DNA of 64,000 nt from UBA11490 sp964564685 (GCA_964564685.1 CAZMBC010000001.1:186001-250000), one strand, 5' to 3'; shown: positions 56,301 to 62,402, numbered from the stretch's first letter. The notes: generated by a model from the letters alone, not told the origin. Program-made: numbers and translations.

Positions 56301-57626
56301 CATGTTTTTTACTGGTTCTACAAAGTCTGCCAAGTCAAACACATTTATGTAGTTATATTCTGGCAAGTTAAACTCAAACTCGTTGTAACTAATATTAACC
56401 GCATATTCCGTGCCATTAAATGTGCACGCAACGCGGGTTATGTAATCTTTGTAAATAGTAAAATCAATTTTAACATCATTTAAGTTAAGGCAAATATTGT
56501 TACCTTGTTGTGTAATTGCCTCAAAGTTGATATTTCCTAATGCCGATAGGTCAATTTCCTTAAGTGAGTTAAGTGCTCCAAACACAAAAGACACAGCCTC
56601 TTTTTCTGGGATGTCTGCAATATACTCTTTTAAAAGTTCTACCACATCCTTACAGTCGGTTTTTAATTTAACAATTGGCGCGTCTAAATACATTTTGTTT
56701 TGGGTATAGTAAAGCGCACCATTTACACCAAAAGCACTTCCTTTTAATACAACGTTTTGGGTGTTAAGGTTAATGTTTGCATCAAAAGCAAATTCCCCAA
56801 CTGCAGTTTTGATATTTAAGTAATCCGCAGTTGCAAGTTTAACTCCTCCGCGAAGCAGTGTGAACGCTGGCGAAACATCCATATAGTTGCTAGGTTCACT
56901 AACAATAACGCCCGAGTTTGTTTTGTTAAGCACAATTGTTGCATTAATAGTTAGGTCGTTATATTTAAAATCCAACAACTCAACTTTTTGCAAGTTGTAA
57001 TTGCTATCCGTATAAATTTCTACATCTACGCTATCGGTTATTGCAAGTAAAAGTTTTGTGCCATTGTCTAGTTTCTCTTCCACAATTTTTTGCTCTAGCG
57101 AGGTTATTAACGACATGTCAAAATTATCCAACAAGCCATTAAGGTTGCCCACACCTGCAATAGCAAGCACTGCACCCAAACCCTGCATAGCACTATCTGC
57201 CTTAAAACTAATATTTGCGTTCCCGCCCGCAAGATACAATGTTCCGTTTTTGTAAACAATGTTTCCGCTAAAGCGCTTTTCTTCGGCCTCGATGCCTGCA
57301 TTAAGGTTAAGCTCTGCACCCGTAAATCCATCGTATAAAACAACATCTCCGCTAATATCTAGCGAAACAGTTTTGCCGTTTTGGCTAACGCTGGCGCTAA
57401 TTTGCGCAGACAGGTCTTTTAACGACATAATATTGTTTACCATTTGCCCTAAAGCCGATTGTTCGGGTTTGGAAAGTATAGGACTAGAACCCGAATAGCT
57501 GTTGCTTGCCGAAAGCACAACAATACCCGCAACCATAACAGTGCACAAAATGTATGTTGCCACATAAACAAACATACGCCTAAAAGAAAACTTAACTTTC
57601 TTTTTTAACTTCTTTGTTTTTTTCAT
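47364..57626 (-). CDS. Giant membrane-anchored beta-module protein (3,420 residues)
   Basis: Single N-terminal membrane helix (~residues 16-38, after a basic start) and RBS GGTGAGAAT. The ectodomain is a long chain of beta-rich ~150-200-residue modules; recurrent features are '.YTNGKVYVDA..LKL', 'ADYNNI', 'L..V.Y.NN.I..' and 'INEFLTWLN'. A 913-residue macro-unit (about residues 250-1160) is repeated (1163-2070), with DNA identity over 334 bp. The last ~230 residues have three InlB/Flg_new-type repeats ending in W (such as GWYTDAEQTN, GWSLTPGGELL, GWSLTTDGSEA). No LPXTG. No enzyme motif. Probably a cell-surface scaffold or adhesin. It is cotranscribed with the 287-residue protein and the transposase-like gene upstream. 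Confidence 0.85.
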   Translation of the reverse strand: MKKTKKLKKKVKFSFRRMFVYVATYILCTVMVAGIVVLSASNSYSGSSPILSKPEQSALGQMVNNIMSLKDLSAQISASVSQNGKTVSLDISGDVVLYDGFTGAELNLNAGIEAEEKRFSGNIVYKNGTLYLAGGNANISFKADSAMQGLGAVLAIAGVGNLNGLLDNFDMSLITSLEQKIVEEKLDNGTKLLLAITDSVDVEIYTDSNYNLQKVELLDFKYNDLTINATIVLNKTNSGVIVSEPSNYMDVSPAFTLLRGGVKLATADYLNIKTAVGEFAFDANINLNTQNVVLKGSAFGVNGALYYTQNKMYLDAPIVKLKTDCKDVVELLKEYIADIPEKEAVSFVFGALNSLKEIDLSALGNINFEAITQQGNNICLNLNDVKIDFTIYKDYITRVACTFNGTEYAVNISYNEFEFNLPEYNYINVFDLADFVEPVKNMINGTGISGNLTLNYGEYNLDAKVVVNYNPLQVELYTNILGAEIAVVYSNDTFYLTLNDSKLCTTTQSLTTLAGYICGALGVEKDNLVPSDVLEQVKGLASTLQHYITLVKMDNVYEFMFADVCTVVAINNKLLDFGVSYANASGVFSTTSVNPQISAINSAEYEPVTVTKAGLDEIVNNLKQTAYELDVNLNIAGENADVNIKIDFDGELLVQLSTTLYGYDVVAILQGDELFVNVDENIKITGKLIDLKDVIEMLKQEIANNPNTSTLNADPTSSNDMEKLLNVIGGLDIANIVKNINLSTLNISSTGVSFSAQDLFGNGESIYLAVSYANNKVTAVGVKYNDYNVNVSFDSLAQEIVKVTPEQKEEYVSVNSLAEFVIYGKNTFLSEYITIEGSVNINEQIVDYVVNLHNADDFSVRATLTYKNRSVELVFINSVVYISAYNLKLLVNLNEIESYKDQLFKLLGVTANELDLIGLVGELQEFDAQNALNYISKFAENDGTLKLSLTNGISAQITAQNNRIKSIAISYKDISTCAQLNYTTFEIDVNAQQYENVLNYLDMINHIKDAVLNTFAGEIMFNGFGYNITFNYAADLNAKQIYANSCLNGVEINFHYMEGYLYIEVEEYKLCVAVNDIGAFVEWLQVKYNLDLNIQLPQIDANKLVAIVDGLIKDITLNNGELTAIYNEYVVKLFGNTRFDNLLITTPNFSAGVTIDNTQAHLPSVNTADYNNIAPALNLAKALIMLTEQSYINCDGQFDDVDVSVSLNLNTLNAVANTSMFGVNADLYYTNGKVYVDASALKLVADCDDIAELVISALPNGEAKDVFASMFAILDSTQIDYAGIYQTGNIISIDLVDMMLNFTINNNLITRAACTFNGTEYAVNISYNEFEFNLPEYNYINVFDLADFVEPVKNMINGTGISGNLTLNYGEYNLDAKVVVNYNPLQVELYTNILGAEIAVVYSNDTFYLTLNDSKLCTTTQSLTTLVDYIKDYFDVETNTEISAEDVENIKDAVNALDAYITFIKTDDIYKFMFEGVTTSISVNNNLLDFGVSYANASGVFSTTSINPQISAINSAEYETITITKAGLDEFVNNIKQTAYEANVQVNLLDSVIDISVKIDFTNGLLINLDTTVYDYNVAVVVQGDELYINVDENIKVSGKITELDVIIQKLKDELSNQSQTSALNASANTDDLNNLLDALMNLDVNTILNNINLSSLNVTTRGVSFSADNLLNSGEHIYFAVNYSNNRITALNVGLNDVVLNAQLNEQVTKPVELSAEEKAKYTNISTLADFIIYSKNTYLSEYINLNGYVKVNGVQVAYSVNLYNNPNPVLSGSIEYNERTLNFVYINNLVYLKAYNLKLKCNVSEIANYKDDILTLLGISANALDFSDITNTINEFDMQNALKYLTKFNANDNRLIAQINNEFDVEILGENSKLSALKLTYKNVEVSASATYNYFEVSQPVTAEYVDILSYIDWANNTKNTLMGNISGDITIGVGANVFTLNYIANISQQKAYVYTTILEKQVSVYLQNNCLYVAVDGYKLSFELTQINEFLTWLNTTFNLDVTLNTNISVTNSEIIALVDGLLKDITLTQHEFVGKYMGYTLTLSGETELTNIALVGDGVSANMQVYGTQNNLPSLTVAEYRQWDLTADIISSVYDLVDNTTFNLEMNLVLNENTYKAFAHIDLNSNIIKLNTSISGYELNIIYQNNNIYLDVDGLKLYDSVNNLKETLAYLSQLFNIDLSGSETAFSGLENFNINDIFTTIKINYFGEGENYVNLNVKDVLNLKETLEITDETLVDVKLWHTDGVVNKVDISSMGMQLSVALLEQQEVKPLTEQEINEYTTVISDLNNYTERLINSYQSVKTDKGYAISGDIAVRYSKLKLQGKLTLNVVNDKIYAHISSDAFGVNTNIYLVNNQVYVDVAGLKICISISEQDINYIIDWVNENFNTNIQFKFEGSMLQVKTPALRDVIFDLTENNFGIGITKYVLGGNLNTEFLDLMLNLEFMQDTLGAIDITTNVTDDNTVIYDQGYASDAYDFESEASKKKNLIMRINELAFGAGVDSTVWGFDVNGNITEINGESVVVYNSYDKVLDVVEYALNFYKSGNLDFSADLIVNEQVGETVRPVVALNNGRIYTALTLDDKLAVTDGELYAGGELTEYNYTNPNEEPSVTHSIKAYYDNSYLYASYTHNKKVFDASSSSTVITEQVKTNDQSLNIKIRKNSISEIASIVLHVLNIDLGSFAQKLNIPECDLDVSNFHNLLGIKPNNSGELVSSVDSLLSNISDIVAMVKNINLTVLNNQSTFTISLNVNGQTLVLTINFVDGVLDYISANNIAVGNSRTLDVAITHNVANTAEEPTLEKDFTKLYNTSDEHIDLSDASNLLKALINTSAMNDYYISGKVALTFNIVGLNIDAATIDVGVQVKIVDGKPTAMISIQNMPIITGSLIQLTGINSNGGNGFGSRKRNINIYLRDDIAIIHTSDEEFSSSVPKYDRVTKIPASAIFSNIEYYLQYMMGFGSMIEDPINQSIENGRNRPCGINICNVINSFVQTGNQFDMAINLSELAFSTDIGTMAVSLTTTAIDVLDGEQTKTMDYLHKMAVNIDIMGMINIQNSLTDNPLVLDIGKEVDITPIEAFIKKFATTTMYQEKVSVGGGTYTTTNTASAGVDFVVNGNTISTTGEVGTPISYPGVDVITNTTANGNQFTYNFVSGWYTDAEQTNEFTTINYPRFEKETAYAKWSSYTLVNDYTAATIQYNGTKQLPSLVSYQTTNETTKVITYYNFLGWSLTPGGELLESTNIQPQGTTLYANWNVVEKLPYTFNLYDNNNTLLYTEIVGEGANINIQNFSTQALKYYTDVNCTLAYTGDFTMPDGNLNLYVRKVTLTFSLQTFSGNSGTIKFYQNGSEVGTSLTYYEGEVVDLTQFSATWEYTEGLIFKRNYYYAHLGWSLTTDGSEATEYTVGAQDATIYALWNQTAIKK
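53040..53681. repeat. Copy 2 of the ~2,739-bp internal repeat, best-conserved part
   Basis: Within the giant gene, this segment matches 55779-56420 at an offset of 2,739 bp throughout: 53040-53165 is nearly identical, 53165-53347 is diverged but of equal length, and 53348-53681 is identical over 334 bp (as read by direct comparison). Confidence 0.9.
55779..56420. repeat. Copy 1 of the ~2,739-bp internal repeat, best-conserved part
   Basis: Partner of 53040-53681. The block 56087-56420 shows no difference from 53348-53681; the first difference is C to T at position 53682 versus 56421. Confidence 0.9.
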
Positions 57627-57652
57627 ATTCTCACCAAAACCTTAAAGGTTAA

Positions 57653-58516
57653 TTATATTTGTGGAATTTCCACATCCTCATAAGTAAAACTATTATTTAT
57701 TGTGCCTTTGCAGGTTGTAAACCCCAAAACAGCAATTGAAACATCATAAACTTCTGTAGTAGTGTAGCTAATCAAATTCCAATTTTCATCAATTTCGTAG
57801 GTTAGCACAACGCTTTTAAAATAAGGCAGTTTTTTTGATCCAGCTGTGGCCTGAATTTCGTACATGTAATTCATAACTGAATAGTTTGTATCCAGCGTAA
57901 TGGTAGCAGTATAATTGCCTTGCTCGTTTTTAGTAACGGGGCTTTCATCCACCACAGTGTTTGTTCCCACAACTAGCGATATCATGCGCTCTGGCGAAAT
58001 TCCGTAGGTGCTTTTGTATTCGTCCAAACTAACTGTTTTAGAAGCTTTCGTTGGCCAAGTTGCAGTTGTGGAACTTGTTACTTTGCCGTCATAAATGTTT
58101 ACGCTAGTTGTGCCTGTTTTGTAGTAGTCCATTTGAGCAACCTTAACCATGGAACTTGCGCTAATTTTATCCGCATATACATCACCATTAACAAGAATTT
58201 TTTGGCTTACTAATGTTTGTTTGATTCCCGCAGCAGAAATTTCACCCCTAACTTCTTTTTTTACCGCTGTACGATTGTTTAGTATGTTTTCTGCAACAAC
58301 AAAATTTTCGGTGGCAGAAAGATTTTCTGGTGTGTTTCCTTTGGCCTTTTTTAATGCCACTGTAAGGTCGTTTCCCCTAACCACTGCTTCACTAACATTT
58401 GGAGCAAGAACATTTCGTCCATAATTGGTATTGTAATAGTTGCCCGCAAACAAGCCCGTGGCAACAGCCAATATAAGTATTATAGAAAAGTTGATTATGT
58501 ATCGTCTTTTTGTCAT
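57653..58516 (-). CDS. Membrane-anchored protein with beta-rich ectodomain, unknown function
   Basis: 287 residues from ATG 58516, whose RBS AAAGGAG lies 14 bp upstream; a longer frame to 58561 is rejected. A basic start is followed by a single membrane helix (~7-26), a linker with a helical segment, and a C-terminal beta-rich region (~95-287) that includes VVLTYEIDENWNLISY and TTEVYDVSIAVLGF. Its strand pattern resembles the modules of the giant protein downstream. The start overlaps the stop of the transposase-like gene (ATGA), and the giant gene begins 26 bp after its stop, so the three form an operon. The function is unknown. Confidence 0.75.
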   Translation of the reverse strand: MTKRRYIINFSIILILAVATGLFAGNYYNTNYGRNVLAPNVSEAVVRGNDLTVALKKAKGNTPENLSATENFVVAENILNNRTAVKKEVRGEISAAGIKQTLVSQKILVNGDVYADKISASSMVKVAQMDYYKTGTTSVNIYDGKVTSSTTATWPTKASKTVSLDEYKSTYGISPERMISLVVGTNTVVDESPVTKNEQGNYTATITLDTNYSVMNYMYEIQATAGSKKLPYFKSVVLTYEIDENWNLISYTTTEVYDVSIAVLGFTTCKGTINNSFTYEDVEIPQI

Positions 58517-59268
58517 AATGTTTTTTCTCCTTTTGTGTTTTTCTTTTGTGTTAGTGACCACAAAAATCTAAGTGGCAACGCGGTCAGTCTGCCAATTTGT
58601 CTTGCGCTGGCCTTTGTTGCAAGCAAAACATCCTCACATATAGAGGTTATTTTATTTTTGCTTAACTTGTTTATATCAGAAACTTTAATGTTGTATTTGC
58701 GGTAGATATAGTTAATAACAAACTCGTCATTAGGTTTGTCTAACTTAACTTTTAACACTGCTGACTTTTGTTGTTTTGTGTGTAATGAATAAAACTGCTC
58801 TTTAGAGATTTCCCCCACCACATACGAAGCATCAATAAGACAATTATCAAAATAATTTTTCAAGCTTGTAACATATGCATGCTCGCCCTTTAGCGCACGA
58901 TTGGTTTCTAATAAATGTATGCTTTTAATTGCCTGCAAAACCTCCTGCGCTGTGTTTAACGGCTCGCTTAAATAACGATCGTAAAACACCTTTCCAAAAT
59001 GCAAGTTTATTTTGTTGTAAGCACTTGCAAACTTAACCGAAAAACTGCGCATAAATTCGCTTAAGGACTTTTCATTTTCCTTAACAACCAAATACGCATC
59101 CTTTTTGCCAACTGCATAGGCTAAAATACTTATTCCGTAGGTCACTTTGCTATCCAAGCACGAAAAAAACATTTGCTTATTTTTGTTATTAGCAAATATA
59201 TCAGATTTTCCGCGTAAAACAACCGTATAAACGCCTATTTGGCTTGTTTTTCTTGCTTGTCGTGCCAA
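58513..59268 (-). CDS. Degenerate REP-associated tyrosine transposase-like (Y1/HUH) protein, catalytic residues lost
   Basis: 251 residues, TTG start at 59268 with AGAGGGTTTTTAAA upstream. The fold is recognised by MARQARK at the start, VVLRGKSDIFANN (where active forms have HVTxRGxxR), then YGISILAYAV, SEFMRSFSVKFASAYNK and FGKVFYDRYLSEPL. In active enzymes the middle reads NHxHLLL; here it is KKDAYLV (residues 55-61), so the HUH histidines are gone, and the catalytic Tyr after the RY helix is SIHLLE. It is therefore probably not a transposase but a retained DNA/RNA-binding domain. The stop overlaps the next gene's start (ATGA). No flanking inverted repeats were seen. Confidence 0.75.
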   Translation of the reverse strand: MARQARKTSQIGVYTVVLRGKSDIFANNKNKQMFFSCLDSKVTYGISILAYAVGKKDAYLVVKENEKSLSEFMRSFSVKFASAYNKINLHFGKVFYDRYLSEPLNTAQEVLQAIKSIHLLETNRALKGEHAYVTSLKNYFDNCLIDASYVVGEISKEQFYSLHTKQQKSAVLKVKLDKPNDEFVINYIYRKYNIKVSDINKLSKNKITSICEDVLLATKASARQIGRLTALPLRFLWSLTQKKNTKGEKTL

Positions 59269-59475
59269 TTTAAAAACCCTCTTTGTGCATTTTAACTTTT
59301 ATATTATATAATACATGCGTATGAATGTCAATAAGAAGCGTCCCTTTTGCTACAAATATTTTATTGTTACACAAGCATATTTATGACTAAATTCGACAAA
59401 CTTTCATATAAACTTATATATCAAAAAAAGCGTGTCAAACATTAGCTTTTTGTCCGCTTTATAGGGAGGTTGTTT

Positions 59476-60312
59476 ATGATAAATAAAGCGGTTATTTTAT
59501 GTGGTGGTTTTGCAACGCGTTTTATGCCCGTTTGCAAAGGTGTGCCAAAGGAGCTTTTGCCTCTTTACGACACGCCCATTGTGCAAGTGCTTGTTGATGA
59601 CCTTATGAAAAATGGCGTTAAGGAAATTACTTTTGTAATACGCAAGGGCAAAGAGTGTATTGCGGATTATTTTTCGTTTAGTAAAAAATGGCAAAAGATA
59701 CTGCAAAACACTCCGTCCTACACTGTATTTGAAAGAATGCGCAATATAAAAATTAACTTTGTGTATCAAAAGCGCCAACTGGGCACAGGGAACGCGCTGT
59801 TGAGTGCAAAAAAATATTGTAACGAACCCTTTTACTTGCTGAATGGGGACGAAATAATAGAAAACACACCCTCGTTTGTATGCCAACTGCGCCAGGCATA
59901 CGCCCAGTCTCACTCACCTATTATGGGCTTGTTTGAGGTGGAACAAAAGGACGCACACAAGTACGGCATGCTAGAATTTGAAAATTCAGAACAACTGCTA
60001 AAGTTAACGCGTGTACATGAAAAGCCTAAAAATTTTGTTGCCAAGCGATATTTATGCAACTTGGGGGGATATGTGCTAACGCCGCAAATTTTTTGCCATA
60101 TATCCACTTCCAAAACACAGCAAGTTCCAATAACTGACGCGCTTAACGAGTATTTTAAGGACCAGGACACTTACGGGATTGTTGTTAAGGGAAAGCGCTA
60201 CGACATGGGAAATCCTATGGGATACGCGCTTGCAAACATTAGCCATCTTTACACCCAACCTGTAACACACAACGCTGTTAAGGAATATTTAACAAAACTT
60301 TTACAAAAATAA
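59476..60312 (+). CDS. galU: UTP-glucose-1-phosphate uridylyltransferase family
   Basis: 278 residues from ATG 59476; the ATG follows GGGAGGTTGTTT, so the extra in-frame TTG at 59470 is not used. The nucleotide-binding loop is ILCGGFATRFMPVCKGVPKE (GxGTRxxP..K..PKE in typical GalU, with a small change here: GGFATRF), LLPLYDTPIVQ, and LLNGDEIIEN at the metal-binding D. It makes UDP-glucose from UTP and glucose-1-phosphate, feeding glycolipid and cell-wall synthesis. A TAG stop is not used; it ends at TAA. It is upstream of an unrelated 391-residue gene with its own promoter. Confidence 0.85.
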   Translation: MINKAVILCGGFATRFMPVCKGVPKELLPLYDTPIVQVLVDDLMKNGVKEITFVIRKGKECIADYFSFSKKWQKILQNTPSYTVFERMRNIKINFVYQKRQLGTGNALLSAKKYCNEPFYLLNGDEIIENTPSFVCQLRQAYAQSHSPIMGLFEVEQKDAHKYGMLEFENSEQLLKLTRVHEKPKNFVAKRYLCNLGGYVLTPQIFCHISTSKTQQVPITDALNEYFKDQDTYGIVVKGKRYDMGNPMGYALANISHLYTQPVTHNAVKEYLTKLLQK

Positions 60313-60325
60313 CCGCTTTAAATAT

Positions 60326-60354
60326 TTCACAATTTGCTAAATATTTAATATAAT
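60326..60354 (+). promoter_or_regulatory. Promoter ending 6 bp before the ATG of the 391-residue gene
   Basis: TTCACA (60326-60331), 17-bp spacer, TATAAT (60349-60354), then six bases and ATG at 60361. Confidence 0.7.
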
Positions 60355-60360
60355 TAAAAC

Positions 60361-61536
60361 ATGAATACATATGAAGAGAAAAATTGGAAAAAAGAATTGC
60401 CGTTTAATAACGACATTTACAGAAGTGTAAAACACTTTTCGTTTTTGCATGGTTCTGCAGAGCGCAAAATTTTGGACGCGGAAATTGCTTTTTATCGTAA
60501 GCATTATTCACTAGAACAATTACTAAACGCGTTTAAGTTGTGTAAATCTGCTGATATTGCCCACTTTAAGGAAGTAGTTTCTAAACGCAAATATGATATA
60601 ATGTATTGTCCAAAGTGTTTGCAAGGTCATTATTACAATCGCATAAAAACCGAGTTTTATGAGCACAGCGAATTTTTGCTGGACATGCTTACAGTCGCAA
60701 CCAAACAACCTTGCATAAAAAATCCTTGTATGCCACTTTATAAACTGGTTTTAGGCGGGCTATTTACACCAGTAAAACGCAAAATTATAAAATATTCCAA
60801 GCGCAAAATTGTAGAAACTGCGGATGTTAAAATTCAGCCAACAAAGTATGTAAGTTATGCGCAAGAAATTATTGAAAGCCTTAAAAAGGACTATTTGGCA
60901 CACGGAATTTTTGGCGACATGGCTACTCAAGATATTGTTATAAACAAACACTTAGGCCAAGGCCGCGGACACTTGAATAGCATGCATTTTTATGTTGGAA
61001 ATGCCGATTTGTACACTATTTCTACCAACGAAAATACGCTTAAGTTAGAGTCTTTGCGACATGATATTTACGCTAATATTTACCCTGGCAGAGCGCATTT
61101 ATTTAACAGCATTTTACCTAAAAGCAACAAAAATTTTGACTGTGGTGCAACCTTCTTTTTAAACGGCTGGGATACTTTTACTGCTTGGCATTACAAACCT
61201 AGCGGCTACACGCGCAATTACAAAACAGTTTATAGCAAAATTTGCAGTTTTTTATTAAAAGGCAATTACAAACATTCTTTAGAAGAGCTAAATCGATATT
61301 TACTTTCAATATTTCCTGCCGACCAGGCACACCAAATACTAATTACAATTACACAATATGCGGGCTTGTTTGAAAGTTATGTTATGGGCGGGCTTGCCAC
61401 CGAGCTTTTAATAGAAAAAGGGTTTGCAAGCAGTCCTGTTGACCTTTTAAACAAATATAAAAAAGTAGATTGTGGCGATTTTTTTGGGCTGTATTTACAA
61501 AAAGCCAATAAAAATAAAAAATTATTACAAAGTTAA
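60361..61536 (+). CDS. 391-residue protein, faint DUF885-like features, no Shine-Dalgarno
   Basis: Soluble, no signal. Not clearly recognised. A CxxC is seen (MYCPKCLQG, residue ~82). The region HDIYANIYPGRAHLF (residues ~234-248), then FFLNGWDTFTAWH (~265-277) and QYAGLFESYVMGGLATELL (~342-360) resemble, in order, the HExxPGHHLQ, EGWALYxE and PGQALSYKLG... pattern of DUF885-type metallopeptidases. The zinc motif is degraded (PGR instead of PGH), so any enzyme would be inactive or divergent. It begins immediately after a promoter: the -10 TATAAT ends 6 bp before the ATG, giving a leaderless mRNA. It follows galU by 48 bp. Confidence 0.55.
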   Translation: MNTYEEKNWKKELPFNNDIYRSVKHFSFLHGSAERKILDAEIAFYRKHYSLEQLLNAFKLCKSADIAHFKEVVSKRKYDIMYCPKCLQGHYYNRIKTEFYEHSEFLLDMLTVATKQPCIKNPCMPLYKLVLGGLFTPVKRKIIKYSKRKIVETADVKIQPTKYVSYAQEIIESLKKDYLAHGIFGDMATQDIVINKHLGQGRGHLNSMHFYVGNADLYTISTNENTLKLESLRHDIYANIYPGRAHLFNSILPKSNKNFDCGATFFLNGWDTFTAWHYKPSGYTRNYKTVYSKICSFLLKGNYKHSLEELNRYLLSIFPADQAHQILITITQYAGLFESYVMGGLATELLIEKGFASSPVDLLNKYKKVDCGDFFGLYLQKANKNKKLLQS

Positions 61537-61576
61537 ATAAAAAACTTGTTAACGTAAAATTTTAAAGTATTAAAAA

Positions 61577-61613
61577 CAAAAACATTATCTATAAGTAGAT
61601 AATGTTTTTTATT
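61577..61613 (+). terminator. Terminator of the 391-residue gene
   Basis: AAAACATTATCTA / TAGATAATGTTTT hairpin with a short loop and T6 tail. It is also A-rich on the left, so could act for the convergent HTH gene as well. Confidence 0.8.
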
Positions 61614-61690
61614 TTTAACTTGAATTGTTAATATTAATTAAGTTTGTTAGTTTGTTCCACATATATCCAAACGACAACAAACACCAAAAG

Positions 61691-61900
61691 TTAATTGCCA
61701 TCCTTTTCAATATCTAACAAATAATCTGCAGACACACCAAAAAATACAGATAATTTAGCAACATAACTTGCTTTGGGCTCATTTATATTGTTTTCCCAAT
61801 AAGATATTGTTCTAACATCCACCTGAATTGCTTCACTTAGTTCTTTGCGCGAAATGCCTGCATTTTCTCTTAAGTACTTAATTGTTGTTCCTATTTTCAT
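61691..61900 (-). CDS. XRE-family HTH regulator (69 residues)
   Basis: Single helix-turn-helix domain: IGTTIKYLRENAGISRKELS (helix 1-2), AIQVDVRTISYWENNINEPK (recognition helix region), YVAKLSVFFGVSADYLLD at the end. Such single-domain proteins bind palindromic operators as dimers. A -10 TATAAT (61912-61907) ends 6 bp before its ATG and no RBS is seen, so it is also likely leaderless. It is divergent from the small gene at 61967, and a perfect 16-bp palindrome (61940-61955) lies between them. Confidence 0.88.
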   Translation of the reverse strand: MKIGTTIKYLRENAGISRKELSEAIQVDVRTISYWENNINEPKASYVAKLSVFFGVSADYLLDIEKDGN

Positions 61901-61906
61901 AATTTT

Positions 61907-61912
61907 ATTATA
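61907..61912 (-). promoter_or_regulatory. -10 box of the XRE gene
   Basis: Perfect TATAAT on the minus strand, six bases before the ATG; the -35 is weak (CAAATA region). The arrangement implies a leaderless transcript. Confidence 0.55.
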
Positions 61913-61932
61913 GGTTAATATGCAAAATTTAT

Positions 61933-61962
61933 TTGACTTTGGAAGAATTCTTCCATTATACT
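61933..61962 (+). promoter_or_regulatory. Promoter of the 61967 gene with palindromic operator
   Basis: TTGACT (61933-61938), 18-bp spacer and TATACT (61957-61962). The spacer contains the perfect 16-bp palindrome TGGAAGAATTCTTCCA (61940-61955), exactly between the -35 and -10. A bound repressor would block this promoter. The natural candidate is the XRE protein encoded divergently at 61691-61900. Confidence 0.7.
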
Positions 61963-61966
61963 ATAT

Positions 61967-62206
61967 ATGGGTAAACAAATGGAATATGAAATTATAGAGT
62001 TAACAAGAATATTAAACAGATTAATGCCAGACGGTGTAATGCTAGAGGTTACAAAAAAGTGCAGTCATTGTAATCTGCATTTGTGTAATAATGCGGAAGA
62101 GGGATTAAAACGCTATAACGAAATTGTAAAAACAATAAACAAAGGGTATTACAACACCGAGCAATGCCTAAACGACATTAAGGTTATTATTGATAGTCCT
62201 TATTAG
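61967..62206 (+). CDS. Small cysteine-containing protein (79 residues), unknown function
   Basis: Start at ATG 61967, only 4 bp after the -10 box; an in-frame ATG at 61979 is possible. No RBS. The only notable motif is a cluster KKCSHCNLHLC (residues ~31-41, CxxC plus nearby Cys), suggestive of metal binding. The rest is helical and charged. It is divergent from the XRE regulator and probably controlled by it through the palindrome between -35 and -10. Short, so coding status is moderately certain. Confidence 0.6.
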   Translation: MGKQMEYEIIELTRILNRLMPDGVMLEVTKKCSHCNLHLCNNAEEGLKRYNEIVKTINKGYYNTEQCLNDIKVIIDSPY

Positions 62207-62240
62207 TTGTATTTGTTGTAAATCACAAATATTGGCTACG

Positions 62241-62304
62241 CTTTATTTATTTAGGGTTATACAAGCAATTTCGTTTTTAAACTCTAAATAAATAAGGTTT
62301 TTTA
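62241..62304 (+). terminator. AT-only hairpin after the small gene
   Basis: CTTTATTTATTTAG / CTAAATAAATAAGG, a 14-bp nearly perfect stem with a ~29-base loop, followed by T6. Its unusual A/T-only stem makes terminator function moderately likely. Confidence 0.5.
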
Positions 62305-62322
62305 TAAAAAAAATTTTAAAAT

Positions 62323-62352
62323 AAAAACAACACAGGTCCGTGTTGTTTTTTG
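62323..62352 (-). terminator. Terminator of the 62403-62996 gene
   Basis: AACAACAC / GTGTTGTT hairpin with a 6-base loop and A/T runs on both sides; ~50 bp after the stop. Confidence 0.75.
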
Positions 62353-62402
62353 CTTTAGATTATATTCGTAATAAACTTTTTTATAATAGTTTGCTTATGT
62401 TT

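Noticed and set aside
13449..57626. Single shared repeat family for both giant proteins
   Set aside because: The lipoprotein modules are FN3-like (W..V..A..Y patterns) with GLUG ends, while the 3,420-residue protein has different YTNGKVYVDA-type modules and InlB ends. I see no common repeat between them.
58513..59268. Active insertion sequence of the IS200 type
   Set aside because: HUH and Tyr residues are missing, no subterminal hairpins or flanking repeats are seen, and the gene is locked in an operon by an ATGA overlap. Kept as a degenerate transposase-like CDS instead.
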